Below are positions 53,537-62,716 of a stretch of DNA of 64,000 bases, in pieces. The stretch is from Oceanicaulis sp. MMSF_3324. Lineage in GTDB: Bacteria; Pseudomonadota; Alphaproteobacteria; Caulobacterales; Maricaulaceae. Below the pieces are notes generated by a model. The model worked only from the letters and a program-made list of their open reading frames with translations, did no database searches and had not been told where the DNA came from. The position numbers and the translations under genes are program-made. Numbering within the stretch: position 1 is the stretch's first letter; every line of letters begins with the position of its first letter. The stretch covers positions 1 to 64,000 of the forward strand of contig NZ_JASHIU010000001.1 of the NCBI RefSeq assembly GCF_030733545.1. The letters run 5' to 3'.

Positions 53537-54424
53537 CTATCGATCCCGAAACGCCTCGGCCAGATGGTCGAGCAAGACGCGCAGCTTGCGCGAGACCGCA
53601 CGCTGTTCGGGATAGACCATGTACAGCGCCCGGCCCTCGATGGACCAGTCAGGCAGCAATTGCACCAGCCTCCCCTCGTCGAGCGCCTGACGCACATAGA
53701 CATGGGGGGTGACGGCGATGCCGAGCCCTTGCTCCGCCGCGCTCTTGATCGCGATGGAGCTGTTCACCCGCAAACGGGGCCGCAAATGGACCTGCACCGT
53801 CTCCTCGTCGCGCTTGAGCGTACAGGTTTCGCTGTGCTCGGCGCCGGAATAGATCAACGCGTCATGTGCGGAGAGGTCTTCGGGACGCTCCAGCGCCGGT
53901 CTTCGCGCCAGATACTCCGGAGCGGCCACGACCACCCGATCCAGGGACATCAGCTTGCGCGCCTTGAGACTGGAATCAGGCAGGTTTCCGCCCCGGATCG
54001 CAGCGTCAAAGCCCTCCCCGACCACATCCACCACCGAGTCGCTCATATGCAGATCAAGAAGGATGTCGGGATAGGTCTTGCAGAAGGACAATAGCGCTTC
54101 CTGCAAGGCGACAAGCCCCAGCGACATCGGGGCCGCCAACCTTAAGCGCCCGCGCGGGGCCGCGGTTTCAGAACGCACCTGCTCATCAGCGTCTTCCAGC
54201 GCATCCAGCACCTGCCCGACCCTTTGATAATAGGCGAGTCCCACATCGGTGAGGTGAAGCGATCGCGTGGTGCGGACAATGAGCTGGGCGCCGAGCTGGC
54301 TCTCGAGTTCCTTGATCGCCTTGCTGACCGAGGCATTGGACAGGCCCAGCTCCCGCGCCGCGGCGCTAAAGCCGTTGCAATCCACAACCTTGCGAAAAAT
54401 CTCAAGCGCGTTCAGCCGATCCAT
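53537..54424 (-). CDS. LysR-family transcriptional regulator
   Basis: A 295-aa regulator. The helix-turn-helix is in LEIFRKVVDCNGFSAAARELGLSNASVSKAIKELE and the effector domain starts near 90. The first residues (MDRLNALEIFRKV) resemble the DsdA/AaeR-like LysR branch often paired with quinone or redox genes. The start at 54424 has AAGGG upstream. It is preceded by a small exported protein gene overlapping its start by 23 bp, and followed by the flavodoxin and cyclase genes. Confidence 0.88.
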   Translation of the reverse strand: MDRLNALEIFRKVVDCNGFSAAARELGLSNASVSKAIKELESQLGAQLIVRTTRSLHLTDVGLAYYQRVGQVLDALEDADEQVRSETAAPRGRLRLAAPMSLGLVALQEALLSFCKTYPDILLDLHMSDSVVDVVGEGFDAAIRGGNLPDSSLKARKLMSLDRVVVAAPEYLARRPALERPEDLSAHDALIYSGAEHSETCTLKRDEETVQVHLRPRLRVNSSIAIKSAAEQGLGIAVTPHVYVRQALDEGRLVQLLPDWSIEGRALYMVYPEQRAVSRKLRVLLDHLAEAFRDR

Positions 54425-54617
54425 AAAGCCCTTCCCGGTCCATCCGTCCGGCCTCAGTCTGGGGCAAGTCTTCAAACGGGGAAAGCAGCCTCGGTGACAG
54501 CATCTTCGCCGAACGCTGGGACCAGGCCGGGCAAGACCACTCCTCCGGGGTCGGAACAGGCTGTGGCGCCGCGAGCAGGGACAGGCTCAGAAAGGCCGGG
54601 GCCAGACAAGGTCTCAA
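54402..54617 (-). CDS. Small exported protein with TTG start
   Basis: A 71-aa frame beginning with TTG at 54615-54617, preceded by AAGGAGGG at a 4-5 nt spacing, one of the best Shine-Dalgarno matches in the window. The first 17 residues look like a signal peptide (CLAPAFLSLSLLAAP); the mature part is polar and contains one Cys. It starts 15 bp after the DUF1772 stop and runs 23 bp into the LysR gene, a coupled arrangement. I recognise no family. Confidence 0.5.
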   Translation of the reverse strand: MRPCLAPAFLSLSLLAAPQPVPTPEEWSCPAWSQRSAKMLSPRLLSPFEDLPQTEAGRMDREGLYGSAERA

Positions 54618-54632
54618 CGCGCCCTCCTTACG

Positions 54633-55097
54633 TCAGACCAGTTGCGCGAACGCCAGCACGAACAGGCCAAAGGCCCCGATCGCCCCGACGCTACGAACAT
54701 GGTTCCAGAGCGTCCATACGCGTTGATACCGATCCCAGACCGCCGCATCCCCGCCCGACGCATCAAGCTGCTTGTTGAGCGGCACATTGCGCACCGCTGT
54801 CAGCGCGAAGACCAGCACGCCATAGATCACGGCGCCCGCCCCGATCAGACCGCGCACCTCAGCGCTCACCCCGTCCGGCGCCCAGAACGCCAGAGCGGCG
54901 GCAACCGGCGTTGTCAGCATGAAGCCGACCAGAAAGAGCGAGCGATAGATGACCTGATTGATCGCGATCATCGCCCCGGCCCCGCCGTCGGCGCGACCAA
55001 GGCCTCGCATTATGAAATCGGAGAAGGCGAGGAAGACCCCGGCGCCCAGCCCTGTCATCATGACCAGGCTCAGCACCATCATCGCATAAAGGCTCAT
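54633..55097 (-). CDS. DUF1772 membrane protein
   Basis: A 154-aa protein with four predicted helices and the pattern GAGVFLAFSDFIMRGLGR near the N-terminus and VPLNKQLD later, as in DUF1772 (anthrone-oxygenase-like) proteins. Function in bacteria is mostly unknown, though these genes often sit with NmrA-like proteins. The ATG at 55097 has GGAG 8 nt upstream; a GTG at 55106 overlapping the previous stop (GTGA) is an alternative start. Confidence 0.8.
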   Translation of the reverse strand: MSLYAMMVLSLVMMTGLGAGVFLAFSDFIMRGLGRADGGAGAMIAINQVIYRSLFLVGFMLTTPVAAALAFWAPDGVSAEVRGLIGAGAVIYGVLVFALTAVRNVPLNKQLDASGGDAAVWDRYQRVWTLWNHVRSVGAIGAFGLFVLAFAQLV

Positions 55098-55102
55098 CAC
55101 CC

Positions 55103-55975
55103 TCACTCCGCCGGTTCGGAGACCTTGAACGCGCCCGCAGCCGCGGCCCGCCGGGCGAAGGTTTCAAAATCGGTGGGCTTGCGACCCAGCGCCCGTTCCA
55201 CGCCATCACAGACATGCGCGTTGCGACCGTCAAAGACGGTGCTGAACAGGTAATCCATAAGCCAGACCACTTCGCCGGGCGCGCCCTGGGCCTTGAGCCC
55301 GTCCAGAAATGTCGTGTGAGGGATCGGGATATAAGCGATCGGCCGGCCTGCGGCCTTGGACAGGATCTCGGCCATCTCATCAAAGCCCATCAGGCGCGGC
55401 CCCGTCACCTCGTAGATTTCACCGGCATGCCCTGCCTCGGTCAGCGCCGTCGCGGCCACTTCGGCGATATCCTCGACATCAATGAAAGGCTCGCGCACAT
55501 CCGCGCCCGGCAGAGTGATCTGACCGGCCTGGACCATGTCGGCGAAGCCGCCTTCGGTGAAGTTCTGGTTGAACCAGCTTGCCCGCACCACGGTCGCTTC
55601 GAGACCGCTCTTCAGGACGATCTGTTCACAGGCCTGGGCCTCGGCCTCTCCCCGCCCCGAAAGCAGAACGAGACGCGTCACGCCCGCGGTCCTGGCGGCC
55701 TCGACAAAGCGCGTGATCAGCTCCACCGCGCCGGGCACGGCGAGATCGGGCGAATAGGCGATATAGGCCGCTTTCACATCCTTGAGCACGGCGGGCCAGG
55801 TTTGCGGCGCGTTCCAGTCAAACGGGATTTCGGCGCGGCGCGAGCCCAGCCGGATTTCATGGCCGTCTTCGGCCAAACGGGCCGCAACGCGGCTACCGGT
55901 CTTGCCCGATGCGCCCGTAACCAGAATGGGCGAGGTGCGCGTGAAGGCGCGACGAACGGACGTGAACAGACTCAT
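55103..55975 (-). CDS. NmrA-like NAD(P)-binding protein
   Basis: A 290-aa atypical SDR opening SPILVTGASGKTGSRVAARLAEDGHEIRLGSRR, with the NmrA/azoreductase-like layout but no Tyr-x3-Lys catalytic pair evident. Later motifs (VVRASWFNQNF, PFIDVEDIAEVAATALTE) are typical of the NAD(P)H quinone/azoreductase-like group. It may act as a redox sensor or reductase. The start at 55975 has AGGAG 6 nt upstream. It is divergent from a TetR gene across a palindrome-rich spacer. Confidence 0.87.
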   Translation of the reverse strand: MSLFTSVRRAFTRTSPILVTGASGKTGSRVAARLAEDGHEIRLGSRRAEIPFDWNAPQTWPAVLKDVKAAYIAYSPDLAVPGAVELITRFVEAARTAGVTRLVLLSGRGEAEAQACEQIVLKSGLEATVVRASWFNQNFTEGGFADMVQAGQITLPGADVREPFIDVEDIAEVAATALTEAGHAGEIYEVTGPRLMGFDEMAEILSKAAGRPIAYIPIPHTTFLDGLKAQGAPGEVVWLMDYLFSTVFDGRNAHVCDGVERALGRKPTDFETFARRAAAAGAFKVSEPAE

Positions 55976-55985
55976 ATCAAGCTCC

Positions 55986-56054
55986 TGACGCGTCACTTGA
56001 CGCAGTGTAAAGTTTACACGATGACAAGTGCCGATTTCTTGACATTGTGTCAAG
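55986..56054. promoter_or_regulatory. Palindrome-rich TetR/NmrA divergent operator region
   Basis: Four perfect dyads occur within 69 bp: TGACGCGTCA at 55986-55995, overlapping GCGTCA-CT-TGACGC at 55990-56003, GTGTAAA-G-TTTACAC at 56005-56019, and CTTGACA-TTG-TGTCAAG at 56038-56054. They fill the space between the NmrA-like start (55975) and the TetR start (56099). Binding by the TetR protein and mutual repression are inferred from this layout. Confidence 0.7.
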
Positions 56055-56098
56055 TCTAATCGAGCCTGATACGTATTGATCCTGACAAGGCGCTTTGA

Positions 56099-56692
56099 AT
56101 GGCCGACGCATCCGCAACCCGAACGAAAATTCTGAACGCCTGCCGCACTCTGCTGGAAAGCGACGCCGGGGCCGCCACACGGATGAGCGATGTGGCCAAG
56201 GCGGCGGGGGTCAGCCGTCAGGCGGTCTACCTGCACTTCAAGACCCGCGCCGAGCTTCTGATCGCCCTCACCCGGCATATCGACTCGGTGGAGGATGTGG
56301 ATGACAGGCTCGCCGCCAGCCGCGCCGCGACCGGTCTCGACCGACTTGACGCCTTCATCGACGCCTGGGGCGGCTATATCCCGGTCATCTATCCGGTGGG
56401 CCGCGCCCTGATGGCCATGGCGCCAGGCGATGACGCCGCCCGTCTGGCCTGGGAGGACCGCATGACCGCCATGCGCCAGGGGTGCGAGGCCGCGGTCAGG
56501 GCGCTTGAAAGCGTTGGCGCCCTCAAGGATGCGCTCACGCTCGAAACCGGAACGGATATGCTCTGGACCTTGCTCTCCGTGCGCAATTGGGAAGCCCTGG
56601 TGGAAACCTGCGGCTGGGATCAGAGCCGCTATATCACCGACATGAAAGCGTTGAGCCGGGCCTATCTATGCAAGACGGACAATCACGGATGA
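56099..56692 (+). CDS. TetR/AcrR-family transcriptional regulator
   Basis: A 197-aa repressor. The N-terminal helix-turn-helix (about 10-55) contains RTLLESDAGAATRMSDVAKAAGVSRQAVYLHFKTRAELL, standard for the family; the ligand domain follows. It is divergent from the NmrA-like operon and probably controls it and itself through the palindromes between them. Its stop overlaps the GNAT gene start (ATGA). Confidence 0.92.
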   Translation: MADASATRTKILNACRTLLESDAGAATRMSDVAKAAGVSRQAVYLHFKTRAELLIALTRHIDSVEDVDDRLAASRAATGLDRLDAFIDAWGGYIPVIYPVGRALMAMAPGDDAARLAWEDRMTAMRQGCEAAVRALESVGALKDALTLETGTDMLWTLLSVRNWEALVETCGWDQSRYITDMKALSRAYLCKTDNHG

Positions 56693-57150
56693 GGATGCAA
56701 TTTCACTTTCGCGCTGCAAGTCAGGACGATCTGGATCCGATCATTGCGCTTCTGGCCGATGACGCGTTGGGACAGACGCGGGAGCGGGTCTCGACGCCCA
56801 CCGATCCGGCGTATGTCGAGGCCTTCCAGGCGATCAGCGCGGATCCCAACCAGTTGCTCGCCGTCGTCGAGGATGAAGACGGGCTGGCCGGCTGCCTCCA
56901 GATCAGCTTCATCCCCGGGCTTTCAAGACTGGGCATGTGGCGCGGCCAGATCGAGAGCGTGCGCATCGCCCGCCGCCTTCGCGGCGCCGGGCTGGGTCGG
57001 CAGATGCTGGCATGGGCGATCGAACAATGCCGGGCGCGAGGCTGCGAGCTCGTGCAGCTGACCTCGGACAAGAGCCGGTCTGACGCCCTGCGCTTTTATG
57101 AAAGCCTGGGCTTCGTCGCCAGCCATGAAGGCTTCAAGCTAGCCCTTTGA
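56689..57150 (+). CDS. GNAT-family N-acetyltransferase
   Basis: A 153-aa acetyltransferase. The acetyl-CoA motif appears as IESVRIARRLRGAGLGRQML, followed by LVQLTSDKSRSDALRFYESLGF, a very typical GNAT C-terminus. The substrate is unknown. It is coupled to the TetR gene by a 4-bp overlap, and its last 12 bp overlap the convergent symporter gene. Confidence 0.9.
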   Translation: MRMQFHFRAASQDDLDPIIALLADDALGQTRERVSTPTDPAYVEAFQAISADPNQLLAVVEDEDGLAGCLQISFIPGLSRLGMWRGQIESVRIARRLRGAGLGRQMLAWAIEQCRARGCELVQLTSDKSRSDALRFYESLGFVASHEGFKLAL

Positions 57151-58494
57151 AGGCGTGTCCGTTTCAGGCACAGCCGCCAGCGTGTCCTGTTTCACATCGT
57201 CCAGCCAGCGATCCATCACCACGCAAGCGGTCAGATCGCCGGTGACGTTCACCGCCGTGCGGCACATGTCGAGAATCCGGTCAACGCCCAGCAGGATCGC
57301 CACGCCCGCCGCCGGAATGCCCATGCCCTGAAGGATGGTGGCCAGAATGATGATGCCGACGCCGGGGGTGGACGGACTGCCAATGCTGGCGCCCACCACC
57401 GTCACCACCAGAAGCGTGAACTGGGCAGTCGTCAGATCGACCCCGAACAGCTGGGCGATGAACAGCGCAGCCACCACCTGATACAGCGCGGTGCCATCCA
57501 TGTTCACCGTCGCCCCCAGCGGAATGACGAAACGGGCGATCGGCGGGGCCACGGCGAGCCGGTCTTCGGCCACGCGCAGCGACAGCGGCATCGTGGCCGC
57601 CGAGCTGGAGGTGGAGAAGGCCAGCAATTGCGCCTCGATCACCTTGCCGGCGAAGGCGATCGGATTGCGCCGCCCCAGTATGAAGACGATCACCCAATAG
57701 CTGACCAGCAAGGCGCCCAGACCGAGGATGACGGACAGGATGTAGGCCGACAGGCCCACCAGCGCGTCAAAGCCCGCGCGCATGACAAAGTCGGAAATCA
57801 GTCCCAGCACGGCAAACGGGGCGAGCCGCATGGCCCAGCCGACGATCTTCATCGCCACTTCCTGCACGGTCTGCAACAGACGGCTCAGCGGCTCGGACCG
57901 GTCTGGCCCGATGATCGACATCGCCACCCCGATGAACAAGGCGTAGACCACGATCTGGAGCATGTTCCCCGTCAGCATCGCGTTATCGATATTGGCGGGC
58001 ACCAGATTGGCGATCTGGTCTGGCACCGACGCCATGGCGGCCGGCGCCTCCACAAACTCTGCCCCTTCACCGCCCGTGGCAGCGGTGAAACGCGCCCCGT
58101 CGATGAACTGGCCCGGTTTTATGGTCGTTGCGACCAGCGCGCCCAGGAGCACCGCCAGGGTGGTCGTACCGATGAAATAGGGGGCAATCCGGAACCCCAC
58201 CTTGCGCAGGAAGGCCGGATCCCCGGCCGAGGTCAGCCCGAGAATGATCGAGGTGACCACCAGCGGGATCACCACCATCTGGATGACATTGAGAAAAAGC
58301 TGTCCGGGCAGGCGCAACCAGTCCGCCCAATACTCGGCGGCCTCAGGGCTTAACGAAAGCGGACCATCCGTTTGCGGCGAGAGCATGAGGCCCAGCGCGA
58401 CGCCGACCCCCATCGCCACCAGGATTTGCGCCCATAATCGGGATTCGATCAGTCCGCTGATATCGCGGACTCGCAGATTGCGCCGGACATTCAT
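57139..58494 (-). CDS. Dicarboxylate/amino acid:cation symporter (DAACS family)
   Basis: A 451-aa inner-membrane transporter of the GltP/DctA family with about eight helices and two re-entrant loops. Hallmarks are the serine-rich SSSAATMPLSL loop, VNMDGTALYQ and the GIGSPSTPGV-like GASIGSPSTPGVGI region. It takes up glutamate, aspartate or C4-dicarboxylates with Na+ or H+. It lies 69 bp downstream of hutG on the same strand; a role in glutamate handling together with hut is possible but not shown. Confidence 0.92.
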   Translation of the reverse strand: MNVRRNLRVRDISGLIESRLWAQILVAMGVGVALGLMLSPQTDGPLSLSPEAAEYWADWLRLPGQLFLNVIQMVVIPLVVTSIILGLTSAGDPAFLRKVGFRIAPYFIGTTTLAVLLGALVATTIKPGQFIDGARFTAATGGEGAEFVEAPAAMASVPDQIANLVPANIDNAMLTGNMLQIVVYALFIGVAMSIIGPDRSEPLSRLLQTVQEVAMKIVGWAMRLAPFAVLGLISDFVMRAGFDALVGLSAYILSVILGLGALLVSYWVIVFILGRRNPIAFAGKVIEAQLLAFSTSSSAATMPLSLRVAEDRLAVAPPIARFVIPLGATVNMDGTALYQVVAALFIAQLFGVDLTTAQFTLLVVTVVGASIGSPSTPGVGIIILATILQGMGIPAAGVAILLGVDRILDMCRTAVNVTGDLTACVVMDRWLDDVKQDTLAAVPETDTPSKG

Positions 58495-58563
58495 GGGCGA
58501 GCTCGCAAGACCAATATCGCCATAGAGCCGCGCCCGGCCGGACCTGACAAGACCCGAACGCGT

Positions 58564-59511
58564 CTAGGTCGGTGCGTCCGATGCGCTCATCAACACGCGC
58601 CGCGCCAGCACGGCGGCGGTCTTCGCCGTCACGCCATCGCGATCATGGGCGGGCGACAATTCCACAAGATCGGCCAAAGCCAGCTTGGTTCTTGCGCCGT
58701 CCAATGAGGTGAGGACGAAGCTCACAATCTGTTCGATCGTGGCGAAGGGCACGCCGCGGGCGGCCGGCGCGCTGACGCCCGGCGCCTGGAAATGGCTCAT
58801 CACGTCGATGTCGATGGTGAGGTAGAGATAGTCATTGCGCATCATGAGATCGGAGATGGCGGCATGGGCCGCGTGCGGATCCGCAATCAACTCATGATCG
58901 CTGACCAGGCCCACATTCCAGTCCTGCGCCCGTGTCATCAGCGCCTGGGTGTTCGCCTCCTCGGCATAACCCACGCACAGATAGTCGAACCGCTCAGGGT
59001 CCAGCGCGCGGATCTGGGCGAAGGGCGTGCCCGACGAGCCGCCCGCCTCGCCTGGAAGCCGCAGATCAAGATGAGCGTCGAGATTGAGGATGCCGATCCG
59101 CGCCTGGGGGAAGGCTTTCCTGAGCCCTGCGTATGAAGCGAAGGCGGTTTCATGCCCGCCCCCCATCACCAGAAGGCGCTCATGATCGGCAAGCGCGTCG
59201 GCAATGGCGTTCGCCAGCGTCTCCTGGCCAGCCTCCAGCGCATCCCCCTCAACTGTCACATCCCCCAGATCCGAAAACGGCGGAGCATCAACAGGCGCAG
59301 AGAGATTGGCGAGCGCCTGACGCAAGGCGGCGGGGCCGTCCTTGGCGCCGATCCGGCCTTTATTGCGTTTCACCCCCGCATCACACGCAAAGCCGATCAC
59401 GGCGCGTTTTGCGCCAGGCTGGACCCGCTGGTGCAGACGGATCGCCTCGGGCCCGTCTTCAGGGTCCACGCGTCCGGTCCAGTCCGGGGCAGGCGTGCGG
59501 GTAACGCTCAT
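58564..59511 (-). CDS. hutG: Formimidoylglutamase HutG (arginase family)
   Basis: A 315-aa ureohydrolase with the two-metal motifs GGGHETAFASY, LNLDAHLDLR and TIDIDVMSH. Family and operon position indicate hydrolysis of N-formimidoyl-glutamate to glutamate and formamide, the one-step route of enterics, rather than the HutF deiminase route of Pseudomonas. AGGAG lies 6 nt before the start. It is the last gene of the hut operon. Confidence 0.93.
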   Translation of the reverse strand: MSVTRTPAPDWTGRVDPEDGPEAIRLHQRVQPGAKRAVIGFACDAGVKRNKGRIGAKDGPAALRQALANLSAPVDAPPFSDLGDVTVEGDALEAGQETLANAIADALADHERLLVMGGGHETAFASYAGLRKAFPQARIGILNLDAHLDLRLPGEAGGSSGTPFAQIRALDPERFDYLCVGYAEEANTQALMTRAQDWNVGLVSDHELIADPHAAHAAISDLMMRNDYLYLTIDIDVMSHFQAPGVSAPAARGVPFATIEQIVSFVLTSLDGARTKLALADLVELSPAHDRDGVTAKTAAVLARRVLMSASDAPT

Positions 59512-59520
59512 GGCTGGCTC

Positions 59521-61191
59521 CTAAAGGATGCCGGGCAGGTTGAGCCCGGTCTCACGCGCGCAGTCGAGGGCGATCTCGTATCCGGCGTCCGCATGGCGCA
59601 TGACGCCGGTGGCGGGGTCATTCCACAGCACATTGGCGAGGCGCTTGTCGGCGGCCTCGCTGCCATCGCAGCAGATCACCATGCCCGAATGCTGGGAGAA
59701 ACCCATGCCCACGCCACCGCCATGGTGCAGGCTGACCCAGGTCGCGCCGCTGGCGGTATTCAGAAGCGCGTTCAGAAGCGGCCAGTCGGACACGGCGTCC
59801 GAGCCATCCTTCATGGCTTCGGTTTCGCGGTTGGGCGAGGCGACAGAGCCGGAATCAAGATGGTCCCGTCCGATCACCACCGGCGCTTTCAGCTCGCCGG
59901 TGCGGACCATTTCATTGAAGGCGAGGCCCAGGCGATGGCGCTGGCCCAGCCCTACCCAGCAGATGCGCGCGGGCAGGCCCTGAAAGCTGATGCGCTCGCG
60001 CGCCATATCGAGCCATTGATGAAGATGAGGATCATCAGGGATCAGCTCCTTCACCTTGGCGTCGGTCTTGTAGATGTCCTCAGGATCGCCCGAGAGCGCC
60101 GCCCAGCGGAACGGGCCGACGCCGCGACAAAAGAGCGGGCGAATATAGGCCGGGACGAAGCCAGGAAAGTCAAAGGCGTTGGCAACGCCCTCTTCCAGCG
60201 CCACCTGGCGGATATTGTTGCCGTAATCGAGCGTGGGCACGCCGTCAGCATGAAAGGCCAGCATGGCTTCCACATGGGTTTTCATGCTGGCGCGCGCGGC
60301 CGCCTCGACCTTTTTCGGGTCACGTTCACGCGCATCGCGCCATTGCGCCACGCTCCAGCCGGCCGGCAAATAGCCATTGACCGGGTCATGGGCGCTGGTC
60401 TGGTCGGTCAACATGTCCGGACGCACGCCGCGGGCATAGAGCTCGGGAACGATCTCGGCGGCATTGCCCAGAAGGCCCACCGATTTGGCTTCCCCCGCCT
60501 GGGTCCAGCGCTCGATCATCGCGAGCGCCTCGTCCACAGAGGTCGCTTTCTCGTCCACATAACCGGTGCGCAGGCGGAAATCGATGCGGGTCTCGTCGCA
60601 TTCGATCGCGAGACAACACGCCCCCGCCATCACGGCGGCCAGCGGCTGGGCGCCGCCCATCCCCCCGAGCCCCGCCGTCAAGATCCAGCGCCCCTTGAGG
60701 TCGCCGTCATAATGCTGGCGACCGGCCTCGACGAAGGTTTCGTACGTACCCTGAACAATGCCCTGGGTGCCGATATAGATCCACGAGCCCGCGGTCATCT
60801 GGCCGTACATGGCCAGGCCCTTCTTATCGAGCTCGTTGAAATGGTCCCAATTGGCCCAATGCGGCACCAGATTGGAGTTGGCGATCAATACGCGCGGCGC
60901 ATTCTCATGGGTGCGGAACACCCCGACCGGCTTGCCGGATTGTACGAGCAAGGTCTCGTCATCGTTGAGCTTTTTCAGGCTCTCGACGATTTTGTCAAAG
61001 CTGTTCCAATCCCGCGCCGCACGGCCAATGCCGCCATAGACCACAAGCTCGTCCGGGTTCTCGGCCACATCTGGGTGAAGATTGTTCATCAGCATACGGA
61101 GCGGCGCCTCGGTCAGCCAGGATTTGGCGTTGAGCTCGGTCCCGACCGGGGGGCGGACTTCACGGGCATTCTGACGGCGATCGGTCATCAC
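59521..61191 (-). CDS. hutU: Urocanate hydratase
   Basis: A 556-aa NAD-dependent enzyme converting urocanate to imidazolonepropionate. Typical stretches: [66 protein letters not shown] and the C-terminal [14 protein letters not shown]. Length is standard. Its 5' end overlaps hutH by 32 bp. GGAG lies 8 nt before the first of two adjacent ATG codons. Confidence 0.97.
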   Translation of the reverse strand: MMTDRRQNAREVRPPVGTELNAKSWLTEAPLRMLMNNLHPDVAENPDELVVYGGIGRAARDWNSFDKIVESLKKLNDDETLLVQSGKPVGVFRTHENAPRVLIANSNLVPHWANWDHFNELDKKGLAMYGQMTAGSWIYIGTQGIVQGTYETFVEAGRQHYDGDLKGRWILTAGLGGMGGAQPLAAVMAGACCLAIECDETRIDFRLRTGYVDEKATSVDEALAMIERWTQAGEAKSVGLLGNAAEIVPELYARGVRPDMLTDQTSAHDPVNGYLPAGWSVAQWRDARERDPKKVEAAARASMKTHVEAMLAFHADGVPTLDYGNNIRQVALEEGVANAFDFPGFVPAYIRPLFCRGVGPFRWAALSGDPEDIYKTDAKVKELIPDDPHLHQWLDMARERISFQGLPARICWVGLGQRHRLGLAFNEMVRTGELKAPVVIGRDHLDSGSVASPNRETEAMKDGSDAVSDWPLLNALLNTASGATWVSLHHGGGVGMGFSQHSGMVICCDGSEAADKRLANVLWNDPATGVMRHADAGYEIALDCARETGLNLPGIL

Positions 61192-62716
61192 AGGCTCTCC
61201 AGTCTGACGTGTTCACCCCGGCGGCCTTGAGCAGCGCGTCGCCGCGCACGAGGCGCGCGGACGCTTCCAGATCGGGGGCGAGATAACGGTCTTGCAAAAG
61301 CGGTTTGATCTCGGCGTTGAAGACCTCGATCACTGCCCGCAGCGGGGCGCTGGTCTTCAGGGGCGCGCGGAAGCGCACGCCCTCGGCGGCGCAGAACAGC
61401 TCGATGCCGAGAATGTGGAACAGGTTTGCGGTCATCCGCATCAGGCGGCGCGCGCCATGGGCGGCCATGCTGACATGGTCTTCCTGATTGGCGGAGGTGG
61501 GCGTGGAATCCGTCGAACACGGATTGGCGAGATGCTTGTTCTCGCTCATCAACGCTGCGCTGGTCACTTCCGCGATCATGAGGCCGGAATTGAGCCCCGG
61601 ATCCGCGGCCAGGAAGGGCGGCAGGTCAAAGCTGAGCGTGGGATCAACCAGAAGCGCAATGCGCCGCTGGGCGATGGCGCCGATTTCCGACACGGCGAGC
61701 GCGATCATGTCCGCCGCGAACGCCACCGGTTCGGCATGGAAATTCCCGCCCGACACGATCACGCCCTCATCCGCGAGCACCAACGGATTGTCGGTCGCGG
61801 CGTTGGCTTCGCGTTCGAGCATGCGGGCGGCATTGTCCAGCATGTCCATCGCCGCGCCCACCACTTGGGGCTGGCAGCGCATGCAATATGGATCCTGAAC
61901 CCGCGGGTCGTCGGTGCGATGGGACTGACGGATCTCGCTGTCTTCGAGCAAGTTTCGCATCACCCGCGCCGCTGCGATCTGGCCCGGCTGGCCCCGCAGG
62001 GTATGGATTTCCTCCAGCAAGGGCGCGGTCGAGGCCATCGCCGCATCAATGCTGAGGGCACAGGTGACCAACGCCGTCCGAGCGGCCTGACGCGCTTCGA
62101 ACAGGCCCGCCAACGCGTAGGCCGTCGAGAACTGGGTGCCATTGATCAGCGCCAGCCCTTCCTTGGGGCCCAGCACCACCGGGGTCAGTCCAGCCGTCTC
62201 AAGGGCCTTGGCCCCGGACAGCACTTCACCGCGATAGCGCGCCTGCCCCTCGCCGATCATCACCGCCGCCATATGCGCGAGCGGCGCCAGATCGCCCGAC
62301 GCCCCGACCGAGCCTTGCGCCGGGACCACCGGCAGAACGCCCTTGCCCAGCATGGCTTCCAGAAGATCAATCAACTCTTCGCGCACACCCGAAGCGCCCC
62401 GGCCCAGCGAGATCAGCTTGAGGCTGATCATCAGGCGGACAATGGCGTCGGGCGTTTCTTCCCCTACCCCGCAGCAATGAGACAGGATCAGATTGCGTTG
62501 CAACGCAGCGGTGTCATCCGGCGCGATGCGGATCGAGGCGAGCTTGCCGAAGCCGGTATTGACGCCATAGACAGCCTCATCGCCCAGGGCGGCGGCTTTG
62601 ACCTGCTCGGCGGAACGGCGCACGCCCTTCCGGGCTGTGGGATCAAGGCGGATATCGCCGCCTTCACGCCAGATATGTTCAAGTTCGTTGAGTGTGACAG
62701 AACCGGGCGTCAGCAC
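61160..62716 (-). CDS. hutH: Histidine ammonia-lyase
   Basis: A 518-aa lyase removing ammonia from histidine to give urocanate. The self-formed MIO cofactor comes from Ala139-Ser140-Gly141 in [15 protein letters not shown], and [12 protein letters not shown] and NQEDHVSM are other conserved blocks. It starts with GTG (62714-62716) with GGGAGG 6 nt upstream and overlaps the hutI stop by 7 bp. The last 10 codons are shared with the start of hutU in another frame. Confidence 0.97.
   Translation of the reverse strand: MLTPGSVTLNELEHIWREGGDIRLDPTARKGVRRSAEQVKAAALGDEAVYGVNTGFGKLASIRIAPDDTAALQRNLILSHCCGVGEETPDAIVRLMISLKLISLGRGASGVREELIDLLEAMLGKGVLPVVPAQGSVGASGDLAPLAHMAAVMIGEGQARYRGEVLSGAKALETAGLTPVVLGPKEGLALINGTQFSTAYALAGLFEARQAARTALVTCALSIDAAMASTAPLLEEIHTLRGQPGQIAAARVMRNLLEDSEIRQSHRTDDPRVQDPYCMRCQPQVVGAAMDMLDNAARMLEREANAATDNPLVLADEGVIVSGGNFHAEPVAFAADMIALAVSEIGAIAQRRIALLVDPTLSFDLPPFLAADPGLNSGLMIAEVTSAALMSENKHLANPCSTDSTPTSANQEDHVSMAAHGARRLMRMTANLFHILGIELFCAAEGVRFRAPLKTSAPLRAVIEVFNAEIKPLLQDRYLAPDLEASARLVRGDALLKAAGVNTSDWRACDDRSPSECP

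Noticed and set aside
59152-61230. 692-codon open frame antisense to hutU and hutG
   Set aside because: Both opposite-strand genes have full catalytic motifs and operon spacing; this frame has none and begins inside hutG.
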